NCBI RefSeq assembly: GCF_934746965.1 | Contig: NZ_CAKVFS010000008.1 | Coordinates: 20,036-84,035 of the forward strand | Direction of reading: 5' to 3' | DNA: 64,000 nt | Origin: an uncultured Methanobrevibacter sp. | GTDB lineage: Archaea > Methanobacteriota > Methanobacteria > Methanobacteriales > Methanobacteriaceae | Part shown: piece after piece, positions 8,051 through 17,327 of the stretch | Layout of the letters: the number at the start of each line of letters is the position of its first letter | Numbering within the stretch: the stretch's first letter is position 1 | Notes under the pieces: model-generated | Database searches by the model: none | Told to the model about the DNA's origin: nothing | Seen by the model: only the letters and a program-made list of their open reading frames with translations | Program-made: the position numbers and the translations under genes

Positions 8051-9412
8051 ATGATTGATAGTTATACTAAAACTCCAAGACCTTTGAGAGATGTAGAGGT
8101 TGAATCTTCAATTGATCAAACTAAATGTGTAAATTGTATAGATAAACCATGTCTTGAATCTTGTCCAATTGGAGCAATTTATATTGATTCTACTGATAAT
8201 TTTGTTAAAATAAAAAGCACTTGTTTTGGTTGTGTTTTATGTCGTAATAGTTGTCCTTATGATGCAATAAGTCTTGATGTAGATATTGCGGATCCAATTA
8301 AAGAAAATGTTCCAAATATTAATACAAAATTATGTAAATCTTGTGGAGCATGTGTTCAGGCATGTAAAACAGGTTCGATTCATATTCAAACCTCTAGTTC
8401 TGGTGAAGCTTACAGTGTAATAAATCCAGATACTTGTGTTAGGTGTGGGTATTGTTTTAGAGTTTGTCCAACAGATGCTATTAAATATGGTCAACTTCTT
8501 CCAAAAACAGTTAAAGGTGGAAAGGTCATTATTGTTAATCAGGACGTTTGTATTGGTTGTATGACTTGTATGAGAGTTTGTCCTGCTGCAGGTGCAATTA
8601 ATGTTTCTAGAACTAATAAATTACCTTATATTAATCCGGGATATTGTGCCAGATGTGAAGAATGTATGCATTCATGTCCATCAACAGCTATTAAATATTC
8701 TTCACGTAAAAAAGCTTTTAAATTATATAGTGAAATTAAATCTTATGACATGGCTTCTGAGATTGTAGATAAAGATATGAAAAGACTTTCGTTAGATTTA
8801 ATTGGTTTAAACAGGTCTCTTCAAAAAATATCTAATATTTTATCTTTGGAATTTGATGATGCTAATTATGAGGATTATATAGAATATAAAGTTAATGACA
8901 TGATGAATAGAGAGTTAAATTTAATTTTAGGTGAAAATATTGAAATTAAAAAATTTGACAAGTTATTTGACTCTTATTTAATTAATAGGGATATAGAAGT
9001 ATTTGAAAATAAATGTATTGCTTGTGGAGAATGTTTAAATGACTGTCCAACAAATGCAATATCACTTGATGCTCCAAAACCTATTGTTATAAATAAAAAT
9101 AAGTGTGTTTACTGTGGTAAATGTATTGAAAATTGTCAATTTGGGGCTATTAATGCTTATGATGATTATTTCCATAGTAAAGGATTAGATTTGTTCTTTA
9201 GTAGATCTAATTTAAAAGGTCAAAGGGAAGCTGACTTTTTGTTAGCTAATGAAAAATGTCAAGCTTGTGGAATTTGTGTAAAAAATTGTCCTACTTTAGC
9301 ATTAACGTTAGAAAATGATAAAATTATTTTTAATGAGGATAATTGTATATATTGTAGGCAATGTGAATCAATTTGCCCTGTAACTGCAATAAAATTAGTT
9401 AATTTCAGGTGA
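8051..9412 (+). CDS. ehaQ: Polyferredoxin EhaQ with ten [4Fe-4S] motifs
   Basis: A 453-residue protein with ten cluster motifs: six in the N-terminal 205 residues, then a linker of about 100 residues, then four. The first is atypical, C-x2-C-x4-C-x3-C (CVNCIDKPCLESC); the others are regular, for example CIGCMTCMRVC and CIYCRQCESIC. Ten clusters match the known EhaQ. The ATG at 8051 is preferred to an in-frame TTG at 8042 that lies on the ehaP stop. Together with EhaP it gives 16 clusters, a long electron wire for one hydrogenase. Confidence 0.9.
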   Translation: MIDSYTKTPRPLRDVEVESSIDQTKCVNCIDKPCLESCPIGAIYIDSTDNFVKIKSTCFGCVLCRNSCPYDAISLDVDIADPIKENVPNINTKLCKSCGACVQACKTGSIHIQTSSSGEAYSVINPDTCVRCGYCFRVCPTDAIKYGQLLPKTVKGGKVIIVNQDVCIGCMTCMRVCPAAGAINVSRTNKLPYINPGYCARCEECMHSCPSTAIKYSSRKKAFKLYSEIKSYDMASEIVDKDMKRLSLDLIGLNRSLQKISNILSLEFDDANYEDYIEYKVNDMMNRELNLILGENIEIKKFDKLFDSYLINRDIEVFENKCIACGECLNDCPTNAISLDAPKPIVINKNKCVYCGKCIENCQFGAINAYDDYFHSKGLDLFFSRSNLKGQREADFLLANEKCQACGICVKNCPTLALTLENDKIIFNEDNCIYCRQCESICPVTAIKLVNFR

Positions 9413-9416
9413 TTGT

Positions 9417-10463
9417 GTGTTTGAAAAATCATTTATTACTGATTGTGAAGGTCCACTTACTTTAAATGATAATGCTTTTGAGTTATGTGTACATTTCATT
9501 GAGAATGGCGGAGATTTATTTAAAATTCTTAGTTTATATGATGATTATTTAGTTGATGAAATTAAAAAGGAAAATTACAAGGCAGGCAATACTTTAAAGT
9601 TAATTTTACCATTTTTTGTTGTTGAAAATCTTAAAAATAATGATTTGATTAGTTTTTCACAAAATCATATTTATGCAGTCAATGATTCAAAATTTCTATT
9701 AAAATATTTGCAAAATGCTATGAATACTTATATAGTTAGTACTAGTTATGGTCAATATATTGAAGCAGTATCTAATTTTATGGAGTTTCCATTTAAAAAT
9801 ACATATTATACTAAGGTTGATTTAGATGAGTTAAATCTAACTGATGAAGAAATAGTTAAAATTATCAAATTTAAAGAACAAATATTGGAAAATCCTGAAG
9901 ATTATGAATTGTTTAATAATATCTTCTTTAATGAGATTCCTAAAATGGAAATTTATAAAAATATTAAAAATATTGATGTTGTAGGTGGTGAAGGTAAAAA
10001 ATTAGCTATTGATAATATAATAGCTAAAAATAATATTGATATTAATGAAATTTTATACATTGGAGATAGTATTACTGATGTTGAACCATTGAGATTTGCA
10101 CGTAATAATAATGGAATTAGCATATCATTTAATGGTAATGAGTATCCATTGAAAGAATCTGAAATTGCTATTGTATCTCCTAGTGCAATTGCAACAGCAG
10201 TGATAGCAAATATTTATGTTGAAAATGATAAAACTACAGTTTTAAATTTTATTCATGATTATAATAATTCAAAGGACTTGAAAAAGTTATTTGAAGATTA
10301 TAAAATAAATTCTCAAATCAATAAAGAATTTTTTAGAATATTTGAAAATATTGAATATCCACTTATTAAGTTGGTTAGTCAAGAAAATTTTGATGATATT
10401 TTGGAAGAAAGTATTGAAATGAGAAATAATATTCGTGGCCAAGATGTTGGTGGATTAGGTTAA
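9417..10463 (+). CDS. ehaR: HAD-like protein EhaR, conserved Eha operon member
   Basis: A 348-residue soluble protein starting at GTG 9417, which has AGGTGAT at a good distance. It shows haloacid dehalogenase-type motifs: ITDCEGPL near residue 7 in the place of the DxD nucleophile motif, and IGDSITDVEPLRFA near residue 220 as the Mg-binding motif III/IV. The second Asp of DxD is Glu here, which departs from typical phosphatases. It lies four bases after ehaQ. The EhaR family is conserved in Eha operons, but its substrate is unknown. Confidence 0.82.
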   Translation: MFEKSFITDCEGPLTLNDNAFELCVHFIENGGDLFKILSLYDDYLVDEIKKENYKAGNTLKLILPFFVVENLKNNDLISFSQNHIYAVNDSKFLLKYLQNAMNTYIVSTSYGQYIEAVSNFMEFPFKNTYYTKVDLDELNLTDEEIVKIIKFKEQILENPEDYELFNNIFFNEIPKMEIYKNIKNIDVVGGEGKKLAIDNIIAKNNIDINEILYIGDSITDVEPLRFARNNNGISISFNGNEYPLKESEIAIVSPSAIATAVIANIYVENDKTTVLNFIHDYNNSKDLKKLFEDYKINSQINKEFFRIFENIEYPLIKLVSQENFDDILEESIEMRNNIRGQDVGGLG

Positions 10464-10487
10464 ATAATAATTAAGAAGGTAATATAA

Positions 10488-11378
10488 ATGAGTTATGAAA
10501 AAGTAGAAGATACATTTTTTGAAGCTTTTGAAGGTCAATATGTAAGAGCTTTAATCACTGGTCCTACTAGTGAATTGGTTGAAAGAGCAGCGTATGATTC
10601 AACATCAACTCCAAGTGCTGTAATTGGAAGAGTAGAAGGTGGAGTTGAAGGATTTTTATCAAAAGATGAAACTCCTGATGGACGATATGGTGCAGTAGTA
10701 CAATATTGGCTTGGTGGAGATAATGTAAAAAAATTTGCATTCGAATTATCTTATAGAATTAGGCAGGATATTTTAGTTAAACCATTTATGAAAGTTTTTG
10801 ATTATCCGGATAGTCAAAGTGATGAATGTATTGAAATGATGGATATTGTAGGACATTGTGGTGATGGATATGAATGGACTATTGAAGAATATGGCCGTAA
10901 ATTGATTAATGTTCCAATCGCTGTTCCTGATTTTCAAATTGAGGAAAAATTATCTTTAAATAAGGGTACTATGGGGGGTAATTTTTGGTATTTGTGTGAA
11001 ACTGAAGAATCAGTTTTAGAAGGTGGAAAAAGAGCTCTTGATGCAATTCAATCAGTTGAAGGGGCTATAGCACCATTTGATATATGTTCTGCAGCTTCAA
11101 AACCAGAAACTAATTATCCTGAAATTGGGCCTACTACTAATCATGTTTATTGTCCTTCCTTAAAAGAACGTTTAGGTGATGAATCTAAAGTTGGGGAGGG
11201 TGTTAAATACATTCCTGAAATTGTAATTAATGCAACAAGTGAAGAAGCAATGAATAAAGCTATAAAAGCTGGAATTGATGCGGTTTTAGAAGTTGAAGGG
11301 GTAATTGGTATATCTGCAGGTAATTATGATGGAAAGCTTGGAGATAAAAATATTAATTTATTGGATATTTTAAAATAA
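10488..11378 (+). CDS. Formylmethanofuran:tetrahydromethanopterin formyltransferase (Ftr) family protein, Eha-linked paralogue
   Basis: A 296-residue protein of the Ftr family. Visible family stretches include FEGQYVRALITGPT near the N-terminus, KPFMKVFDYPDSQ near residue 100 and GGNFWYLCETEESVLEGG near residue 163. Ftr moves the formyl group from formylmethanofuran to tetrahydromethanopterin in the CO2-reduction pathway. Methanothermobacter also carries a second Ftr-like gene in its eha operon, so this is probably that paralogue and not the housekeeping enzyme. Whether it is catalytic is not known from sequence. A GAAGG site precedes the ATG; gap to ehaR is 24 bases. Confidence 0.85.
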   Translation: MSYEKVEDTFFEAFEGQYVRALITGPTSELVERAAYDSTSTPSAVIGRVEGGVEGFLSKDETPDGRYGAVVQYWLGGDNVKKFAFELSYRIRQDILVKPFMKVFDYPDSQSDECIEMMDIVGHCGDGYEWTIEEYGRKLINVPIAVPDFQIEEKLSLNKGTMGGNFWYLCETEESVLEGGKRALDAIQSVEGAIAPFDICSAASKPETNYPEIGPTTNHVYCPSLKERLGDESKVGEGVKYIPEIVINATSEEAMNKAIKAGIDAVLEVEGVIGISAGNYDGKLGDKNINLLDILK

Positions 11379-11387
11379 GGTTTTAAA

Positions 11388-12347
11388 ATGGAATTTTTAG
11401 ATAGTGACATTAATGTTGAAGTAATAGGATTTGGAGCTTTAAATGTAGATAAATTGCATACAGTTGAAAATATTGCATGTAATGATGAAGAAAGCTTTAT
11501 TAAATCTCAAAAAAATACTCCTGGTGGATCTGCAGCAAATACTGTAATTGGATTGGCTAGATTAGGTTGTCCTTCATCAATAATTGGTAAAATAGCTGAA
11601 GATGATGATGGTGATTTAATAGAATTAAATTTAGCTAAAAATGGAGTTTATACTAATAATCTAATTTATGCAGATGAAGGTAATACTGGCAAAGTATTAG
11701 GGTTTGTTGATACAAAAGGTGAACGTTGTCTTTATGTTGATCCTGGAGTTAATGATGACATTGCATTAAATGAAATTAATTTATTAAATCTTACTAAATG
11801 TAAAATAATACATTATACTTCATTTGTTGGTGATTCATTCAAAACTCAAATTGAACTATTAGATAAAATTAATGATAATATTTTATTGAGCTTTGATCCA
11901 GGGATGTTATATGTTCAAAAAGGATTAAATGAATTAAAACCTATACTGGATAAAACAGACATATTATTAATTAATGAAATTGAATTAAGATTATTATATG
12001 AAGAATATTATAAAATTATGGACTGTGTTGATTCATTATCTATAAAAGAAATAGCTATTCATATCTTGGATGAAGGTATCAAAACAGTAGTTGTTAAAAA
12101 AGGATCTGAAGGTGTTTTTGCAATTAATTCTAATGAAGAATGTGATGTTGCGACATATGAATGTGATGTTGTTGATACAACTGGTGCAGGAGATAGTTTT
12201 AACAGTGGGTTTTTATATGGCATGTTGAATGATTATTCTCTTGAAGAATCATGTAAACTTGGAAACTGGGTAGCTAGTAGGGCTATTGAAGGTTTTGGAA
12301 TGGAAAAATTCCCTAATTTAAAAGATTTAAATGAGTTTATAAATTAA
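11388..12347 (+). CDS. PfkB/ribokinase-family sugar kinase, Eha-linked
   Basis: A 319-residue PfkB-family kinase. The N-terminal substrate motif GGSAANTVIGLARLGC (residues about 46-61) and the C-terminal ATP/anion-hole motif DTTGAGDSFNSGFLYG (about 263-278) are both intact, including the catalytic Asp of GAGD. The protein should phosphorylate a sugar or nucleoside-like alcohol; the substrate cannot be read. It follows the Ftr paralogue by nine bases. The same ribokinase-like gene beside an ftr paralogue is known from the eha operon of Methanothermobacter, so the link is old. Confidence 0.85.
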   Translation: MEFLDSDINVEVIGFGALNVDKLHTVENIACNDEESFIKSQKNTPGGSAANTVIGLARLGCPSSIIGKIAEDDDGDLIELNLAKNGVYTNNLIYADEGNTGKVLGFVDTKGERCLYVDPGVNDDIALNEINLLNLTKCKIIHYTSFVGDSFKTQIELLDKINDNILLSFDPGMLYVQKGLNELKPILDKTDILLINEIELRLLYEEYYKIMDCVDSLSIKEIAIHILDEGIKTVVVKKGSEGVFAINSNEECDVATYECDVVDTTGAGDSFNSGFLYGMLNDYSLEESCKLGNWVASRAIEGFGMEKFPNLKDLNEFIN

Positions 12348-12416
12348 AACAATGTTTATTAATTATTAAAAACAAAAGTTAAATTTAAATATGAAAATTA
12401 TTTAGTTGGTAATAGT

Positions 12417-13241
12417 ATGGATGTGTCTTTTGATAAGCAGATTACTGGTTTAGAGCGTGAAATTCTCTTAAAATCTGTAGAAATACATGATAATGGTGAT
12501 GATTTCCAGTTTGAACTAAATAAATTCTTTTCTCAAAAAGAAATTATTGCTATTGCACCTCGTTGTGTAAGATGTAATATGTGTGTTGATCAATGTCCGG
12601 TTGGTGCTATTGAATCAGCTAATGTTTTTAAAATAGCTAAAATCACTCATAATTGTGTTAAATGTGAAATTTGTGTCCAAACATGTCCAGTTTCAGCTAT
12701 TAAGTTAATTGATAATAAAGTTTCATATGATGATGAAAATGGTGATGATGCTATTGAATATAATTTAGCTAGTATTAGTCGTCCACATAGGGTTGTTAGG
12801 ATGGATAGTATTTCTATTGATTATTCTAACCTTACTAATTATGATAATTGTGCTAAATTTTGTCCAAATAAAGCTTTCACATTAGAATTTAAATCTTATC
12901 TTGAAGATTTAAATATTGATACAGGTATTGAGCTGGAGGAGGATATTTTATATCCTGTTGTTAATGAAAAATTATGTATTGGCTGTGGGTCTTGTGTTCA
13001 ATTTTGTGATAATGATTCTATTAAATTAGATAGAACTATTGGTCCTGTTGTTCATACTAAAAATCTTGAAGTTAATCAGGATATTTGTGTTAATTGTTAT
13101 TTATGTGAAGAAAACTGTCCTGTGGAAGCTATTTGGTTAGATGGGGAGAAAGTTATATTAAATAATGACAAATGCATAAGATGCATTAATTGTACAAGTC
13201 ATTGTCCAGTTGGGGCGTTGAACTTTGTTGATATTGACTAA
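12417..13241 (+). CDS. Polyferredoxin, five intact [4Fe-4S] motifs plus one degenerate
   Basis: A 274-residue ferredoxin-repeat protein. Intact motifs are CVRCNMCVDQC, CVKCEICVQTC, CIGCGSCVQFC, CVNCYLCEENC and CIRCINCTSHC. Between the second and third is a worn repeat that keeps only NCAKFCPN. A 69-base AT-rich gap with a possible TATA box (TTAAATTTAAATA) precedes it, so it may have its own promoter. A similar polyferredoxin follows the eha operon in Methanothermobacter. It is probably a further electron carrier for Eha, an inference from position. Confidence 0.85.
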   Translation: MDVSFDKQITGLEREILLKSVEIHDNGDDFQFELNKFFSQKEIIAIAPRCVRCNMCVDQCPVGAIESANVFKIAKITHNCVKCEICVQTCPVSAIKLIDNKVSYDDENGDDAIEYNLASISRPHRVVRMDSISIDYSNLTNYDNCAKFCPNKAFTLEFKSYLEDLNIDTGIELEEDILYPVVNEKLCIGCGSCVQFCDNDSIKLDRTIGPVVHTKNLEVNQDICVNCYLCEENCPVEAIWLDGEKVILNNDKCIRCINCTSHCPVGALNFVDID

Positions 13242-13255
13242 AGAGGTTGTTTTTT

Positions 13256-13891
13256 ATGAAAGCTAAAGAGTTAATGGATAAAAAATTTGTATATATAAGT
13301 CCTGAGGACAGTGTTAAAGAAGTTTCTATAACTATGGAAAAAATACGAAGGTTCACATGTCCGGTTGTGGATGAAAATAAACATCTAATTGGTTGGGTAA
13401 CTTCTTTTGAAATTACTAGGGGATTACGTGAAGGAAATGAAAAAATAAAAGAGATTATGAGTTCTTATGAAGAAATCACCACTATCAATGAAAATGCTCC
13501 TTCAAGAATAGCTGTTATAGAAACAGCTAATAACAAATTTGTTACTGTACCGGTTTTAAATGATGATAATCAAGTTGTAGGTATGATTCGTTCTTGTGAT
13601 ATTGTAGAATTATTGTCTGCACTTTATGATATTAAAGTTTATAAGTTATATGTTGCAATGTGCAAACAATTAAAAGGAATAACTTGGGAAGAATTAATGT
13701 CTGCAGCTGCTATAGTTTCTAAAAGAGCAACGGGTAAAAGAGTTAAACCAAAAGAATATGAGGAAATTATTAGGAATGCTACTTTTGGGGAGGCTATTTG
13801 GGCAACTAAAGGTCTCGAAAATTTCTTCGCAGGGTTAATATCTGTTGGGGAATTAGTAATTGCTCGTAAAGTAGGAAATGCCAGAAAATAA
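13256..13891 (+). CDS. Two-CBS-domain protein
   Basis: A 211-residue protein with two tandem CBS domains (about residues 1-57 and 62-120), followed by a basic helical region of about 85 residues with no clear family. CBS pairs bind adenine nucleotides or SAM and often report energy state. GAGG at 13243-13246 is correctly spaced for ATG 13256; an in-frame TTG nine bases earlier is too close to that site. It follows the polyferredoxin by 14 bases and ends the Eha-associated block, so an energy-sensing role for the electron-transfer module is plausible but unproven. Confidence 0.82.
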   Translation: MKAKELMDKKFVYISPEDSVKEVSITMEKIRRFTCPVVDENKHLIGWVTSFEITRGLREGNEKIKEIMSSYEEITTINENAPSRIAVIETANNKFVTVPVLNDDNQVVGMIRSCDIVELLSALYDIKVYKLYVAMCKQLKGITWEELMSAAAIVSKRATGKRVKPKEYEEIIRNATFGEAIWATKGLENFFAGLISVGELVIARKVGNARK

Positions 13892-13923
13892 GATATTAAT
13901 AGTTTAGATATTATTAATATCTT
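13890..13923. terminator. Bidirectional hairpin between convergent genes
   Basis: A perfect 12-bp inverted repeat: AAGATATTAATA at 13890-13901 and its reverse complement at 13912-13923, with a 10-base loop. It holds the TAA of the CBS gene in its left edge and the TAA of the opposite-strand ATPase in its loop. T-rich sequence follows on the plus strand. It fits a shared terminator for both operons; activity is inferred. Confidence 0.6.
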
Positions 13924-14518
13924 TTAAATATATTTTATCATCGCAGATGGTATCAATTAAATCTAAATCATGACTTACAATAAGTAAACCAATATTCCTT
14001 TTTTTAATAATCTTAATAACTGAATCTATTATTTGTACTTGAGTTACAGCATCTAACATTGTTGTCATTTCATCAGCTATTAAAAATTTTGTTTTAGGAT
14101 TTAATGATCTTAAAACAGAGTATCTTTGTAATTCTCCACCTGAAAGTTCACTTGGAAATCTATTCATCCAGGATTTCTGAATACCAAATTCATTTAATAA
14201 TTCATCATCAACATCCCATGATTCATGTAGAATGTCTTTCATTTTCCATTTGGGATTCATTACTTTTTCAGGATGTTGGAAAATCAATTGAACAGGACAA
14301 AATCCTTTTTTGGGAAGTGGTTCATTATTTAAAAATACTTCACCTTCATATTTTGGGATATAATTAGATAATATTTTGCACAATGTAGATTTACCATTTC
14401 CACTATTTCCTATAAGTCCGGTAATTTTTTTACTATTTAATGAAATATTAACATCCTTTAAAATATATTTATTTGAAGAAGGATATTTATATGATATATT
14501 ATTTCCAGTTAATTCCAT
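13904..14518 (-). CDS. nikE: ABC transporter ATPase, NikE/DppF type
   Basis: A 204-residue ATPase with Walker A GNSGNGKST (about residues 37-45), signature LSGGELQR (about 124-131) and Walker B FLIADE (about 146-151), plus the switch His in SHDLD. It is short for the family because the usual C-terminal oligopeptide-binding domain is missing, as in NikE-type subunits. A strong GAGGAG precedes the ATG, two bases after the nikD-type gene. It powers import by the five-gene system; nickel is the suspected substrate because of the hydrogenase next door, but peptides are possible. Confidence 0.82.
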   Translation of the reverse strand: MELTGNNISYKYPSSNKYILKDVNISLNSKKITGLIGNSGNGKSTLCKILSNYIPKYEGEVFLNNEPLPKKGFCPVQLIFQHPEKVMNPKWKMKDILHESWDVDDELLNEFGIQKSWMNRFPSELSGGELQRYSVLRSLNPKTKFLIADEMTTMLDAVTQVQIIDSVIKIIKKRNIGLLIVSHDLDLIDTICDDKIYLKDINNI

Positions 14519-14520
14519 TT

Positions 14521-15453
14521 TTATATCTCCTCTTTATATTTAAAGCATCTAACTTTCTTATCTTTTAAATTTACCAATGGTGGATTTTGATCTTGGCATT
14601 GAGTTAAATGTGAATCGCATCTATCATAATAAGGACAACCATTTTGAATTTCTTCAAGTGAAGGTTGGTGTCCTTTTGTTAATTTAAAACCATTTTGAGG
14701 TAATGAATCATATAATGCTTGAGTGTAAGGATGAAGTAAATTTTTACCTTCTTTAAAGTCTTTGGTATTTACTATTTCAATTACATAACCTGCATAAAAT
14801 ATACATATTTTATCTGCAATACTTAATGCAGCATATATATCATGAGTAATAAGTAAAACTCCAACATTATTTTTAGCTAATTCTTTTAAATGTTTTAAAG
14901 TTTCTTTCACTGATTTTTGATCTAATCCGGGTGTTGGTTCATCAGCTATAACTAATTTTGGATTTGAAAGAAGTGCTGTAGATATTAAAACTTTTCTAGC
15001 CATACCTCCAGATAATTGGAATGGGTACATATTGTCTACTTCTTTACTTAACCCATATTTTTCAAATATTTCTCTTTGTTTAGCTATTTTTTCTGGAGTT
15101 TTATTTTTTCCAATAGCTTGATCAGCTATTTTCATTAATGGGTCTAAAAAATTAACTGATTGGGGGATTAATGATATTTCATTACCTCTTAATCTTTCTT
15201 TTGATTCCTGAGTTAATATTTCACTATCATATTTTATTTCTCCATTTAAATTAGCATTTTCGGGTAAAATACCTAATATTGCATGGGCAAGCAAACTTTT
15301 TCCTGATCCACTAGAACCTAATACTGCTAAAATTTCACCTTCATTTATATCTAAGCTTAAATCATTGATAACTTTAAGGTTATTTTGATGTAATCCTTTA
15401 GTATATTGTGTAAATGAAATTGAGACATTTTTCACATTTAATAATTTATTCAT
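14521..15453 (-). CDS. nikD: ABC transporter ATPase, NikD/OppD type
   Basis: A 310-residue ATPase with Walker A GSSGSGKS, signature LSGGMARK and Walker B LVIADEPT, and the C-terminal oligopeptide/dipeptide transporter extension with a Cys-rich end (GCPYYDRCDSHLTQCQ), which in this family can bind an Fe-S cluster. The signature motif has Ala where Gln or Lys is usual. ATG 15453 has AGGTG seven bases upstream; a GTG at 15462 lies within that site and is rejected. It pairs with the shorter ATPase downstream to energise the importer. Confidence 0.83.
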   Translation of the reverse strand: MNKLLNVKNVSISFTQYTKGLHQNNLKVINDLSLDINEGEILAVLGSSGSGKSLLAHAILGILPENANLNGEIKYDSEILTQESKERLRGNEISLIPQSVNFLDPLMKIADQAIGKNKTPEKIAKQREIFEKYGLSKEVDNMYPFQLSGGMARKVLISTALLSNPKLVIADEPTPGLDQKSVKETLKHLKELAKNNVGVLLITHDIYAALSIADKICIFYAGYVIEIVNTKDFKEGKNLLHPYTQALYDSLPQNGFKLTKGHQPSLEEIQNGCPYYDRCDSHLTQCQDQNPPLVNLKDKKVRCFKYKEEI

Positions 15454-15464
15454 AATTTTCACCT

Positions 15465-16301
15465 TTATTCATTTGCACTTGCAGGATTAATTAGCTTTTT
15501 AATGCTTTCTCCAGCTATATCAAAGAGTAATACTATTATTAATAAAGATAAACCAGGGAATAATGCTAACCACCAATTTCCAGTTGCAAGATATTTCATA
15601 GATTCAGATAAAATAATTCCTATTGCAGGTTCATGGGGTGATAAACCAAATCCAAGAAATGTAACACTAGCTTCATGCATAATGGCATGAGGGAATGTTA
15701 ATATAGTTCCGACAATTATTTGACTTGTAATTAAAGGTAATATCTGTTTTCTAGCTATCCATAATTTGGATTTTCCAAGATTTTTAGATAATTTTACATA
15801 ATCTGAAGTCTGTATTTGTTTTATTTCAGCTTTAAGTACTCTTGTTAATGATGTCCAATGTGTTAATGCAACAGCTATTGTAACACCAAATGCACCGCCA
15901 CCTAGACAGATGGAAATAACTATAATTAATAAAATATGTGGAACAGATAAGACTAAATCTACAATCCATGAAATAAAACTGTCTAAATATTTGTTGAAAC
16001 TTGATAATAATCCTAAAGTGATTGCAATTATTGAACTTAATATTGATGCAATAGCTCCAATTTGAATACTTAAACCTAATCCTTTTAGGGTACGTGTGAA
16101 CATGTCTCTTCCCATCCAGTCAGTACCAAATAAATGTTCAAAAGATGGGGACTGATTTATTATTGAGAAATTTGTAGTGATATTTTTAGGGTCTATAAAT
16201 AAACTACAAATTACAATGACAACTAACAAGAATACAGTTAATGAAATAGTTAACAATGTTTTTGTCCTTAAATTCATTGAAATTAGATTTTTATTTTTCA
16301 T
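15465..16301 (-). CDS. nikC: ABC transporter permease, NikC/DppC type
   Basis: A 278-residue permease with an N-terminal helix, the family entry segment PSFEHLFGTDWMGRDMFTR and about five further helices. The EAA coupling loop is visible around residues 175-195 (KLSKNLGKSKLWIARKQILP). AAGGTG supports ATG 16301 over a GTG nine bases upstream. The gene start overlaps the end of the nikB-type gene by 11 bases, so the two permeases are translated together and form the membrane channel. Confidence 0.85.
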   Translation of the reverse strand: MKNKNLISMNLRTKTLLTISLTVFLLVVIVICSLFIDPKNITTNFSIINQSPSFEHLFGTDWMGRDMFTRTLKGLGLSIQIGAIASILSSIIAITLGLLSSFNKYLDSFISWIVDLVLSVPHILLIIVISICLGGGAFGVTIAVALTHWTSLTRVLKAEIKQIQTSDYVKLSKNLGKSKLWIARKQILPLITSQIIVGTILTFPHAIMHEASVTFLGFGLSPHEPAIGIILSESMKYLATGNWWLALFPGLSLLIIVLLFDIAGESIKKLINPASANE

Positions 16302-17286
16302 TTTCTGCACCTTCCTTAATTCTTGGATCTACAAACGTGTAAATTACATCAGCTATTAAATTACCAATATAAACAAATATTGTACTAAATAATATGATTC
16401 CTAATAATAATGGAACATCACTGTTTAATCCAGCACTTACTGCTGCCTGACCTATTCCGGGGTATGTGAATACTTGTTCAACAAGAACTGCTCCTCCAAA
16501 TAATTCACTAAAACTTAAAAATTGCAATGTAATAGCAGGTAATAGTATATTTCTAATACCATGTCTTCTTATTAAATCCCAACCATGTTCTCCTCTTGCT
16601 TTAGCAAATAAAAAGTAGTCACTATTCATTTCTTCAACTAATTTATCTCTAGTGTACATTGCAATCTGAGCCACACCAATAATACTCAATGTTAATGTAG
16701 GTAAAATTAAACGATTTAACCATTCCCAAATGGTTACGTCTTGAGTTAAACTACCAATTGGAACTCCTAATCCTGAAGGGAACCATCCAAGTTGAGTACT
16801 AAATATCATAAGGATGATTAATGCAATCCAAAATGTTGGTGCAGATTGTAAAATATAACAATAAACTTTTATTATTTTGTCTATCCATGTATCTTTCTTA
16901 TATCCTGCAATAACTCCTAAAACGAATCCAAGTACTCCAGAAACTGCCCAAGAAGTAGCCATTAAAACTAATGATGCACTAAATTTTTCTTTAATAACAT
17001 CAATAACTGGAACTCTATATATTAATGAGTTTCCTAAATCTCCATGAATAACATGATTTAACCAATTTAACATTTTGGTGGTTATGGGTTCGTTTACACC
17101 CCAATATGCTTCAAGAGCAGAAATTTGTTCTGGGCTAACGATAATATTACTTATATAAGTTTTCACAGGGTTTATTGGGGATAATTCAATTAACAATGAA
17201 CTAAAAAGGATAATCACTATAATTAGAATAATAAATCTTATTAATTTATAACCTAAAAATCTAAGTATTTTTTCATATTTTTCCAT
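16291..17286 (-). CDS. nikB: ABC transporter permease, NikB/DppB type
   Basis: A 331-residue permease with the N-terminal family hallmark helix (KLIRFIILIIVIILFSSLLI) and a long extracytoplasmic loop, then five helices and the coupling loop FAKARGEHGWDLIRRHGIRN. AGGTAA precedes the ATG. It is the first of two permeases behind the substrate-binding protein, from which it is separated by 41 bases. The family imports nickel, dipeptides or oligopeptides; the loop does not tell these apart. Confidence 0.86.
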   Translation of the reverse strand: MEKYEKILRFLGYKLIRFIILIIVIILFSSLLIELSPINPVKTYISNIIVSPEQISALEAYWGVNEPITTKMLNWLNHVIHGDLGNSLIYRVPVIDVIKEKFSASLVLMATSWAVSGVLGFVLGVIAGYKKDTWIDKIIKVYCYILQSAPTFWIALIILMIFSTQLGWFPSGLGVPIGSLTQDVTIWEWLNRLILPTLTLSIIGVAQIAMYTRDKLVEEMNSDYFLFAKARGEHGWDLIRRHGIRNILLPAITLQFLSFSELFGGAVLVEQVFTYPGIGQAAVSAGLNSDVPLLLGIILFSTIFVYIGNLIADVIYTFVDPRIKEGAENEK

Positions 17287-17327
17287 ATTATCAGTTACCT
17301 ATAAAAAATAAAAAAGAAAAAGAAAGT

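Noticed and set aside
1..12347. Ehb instead of Eha hydrogenase
   Set aside because: The gene order (twelve small subunits before the small hydrogenase subunit, a short NuoN-like gene, six- and ten-cluster polyferredoxins, then HAD, Ftr and kinase genes) matches Eha; Ehb has a full-length antiporter-type subunit and a different order.
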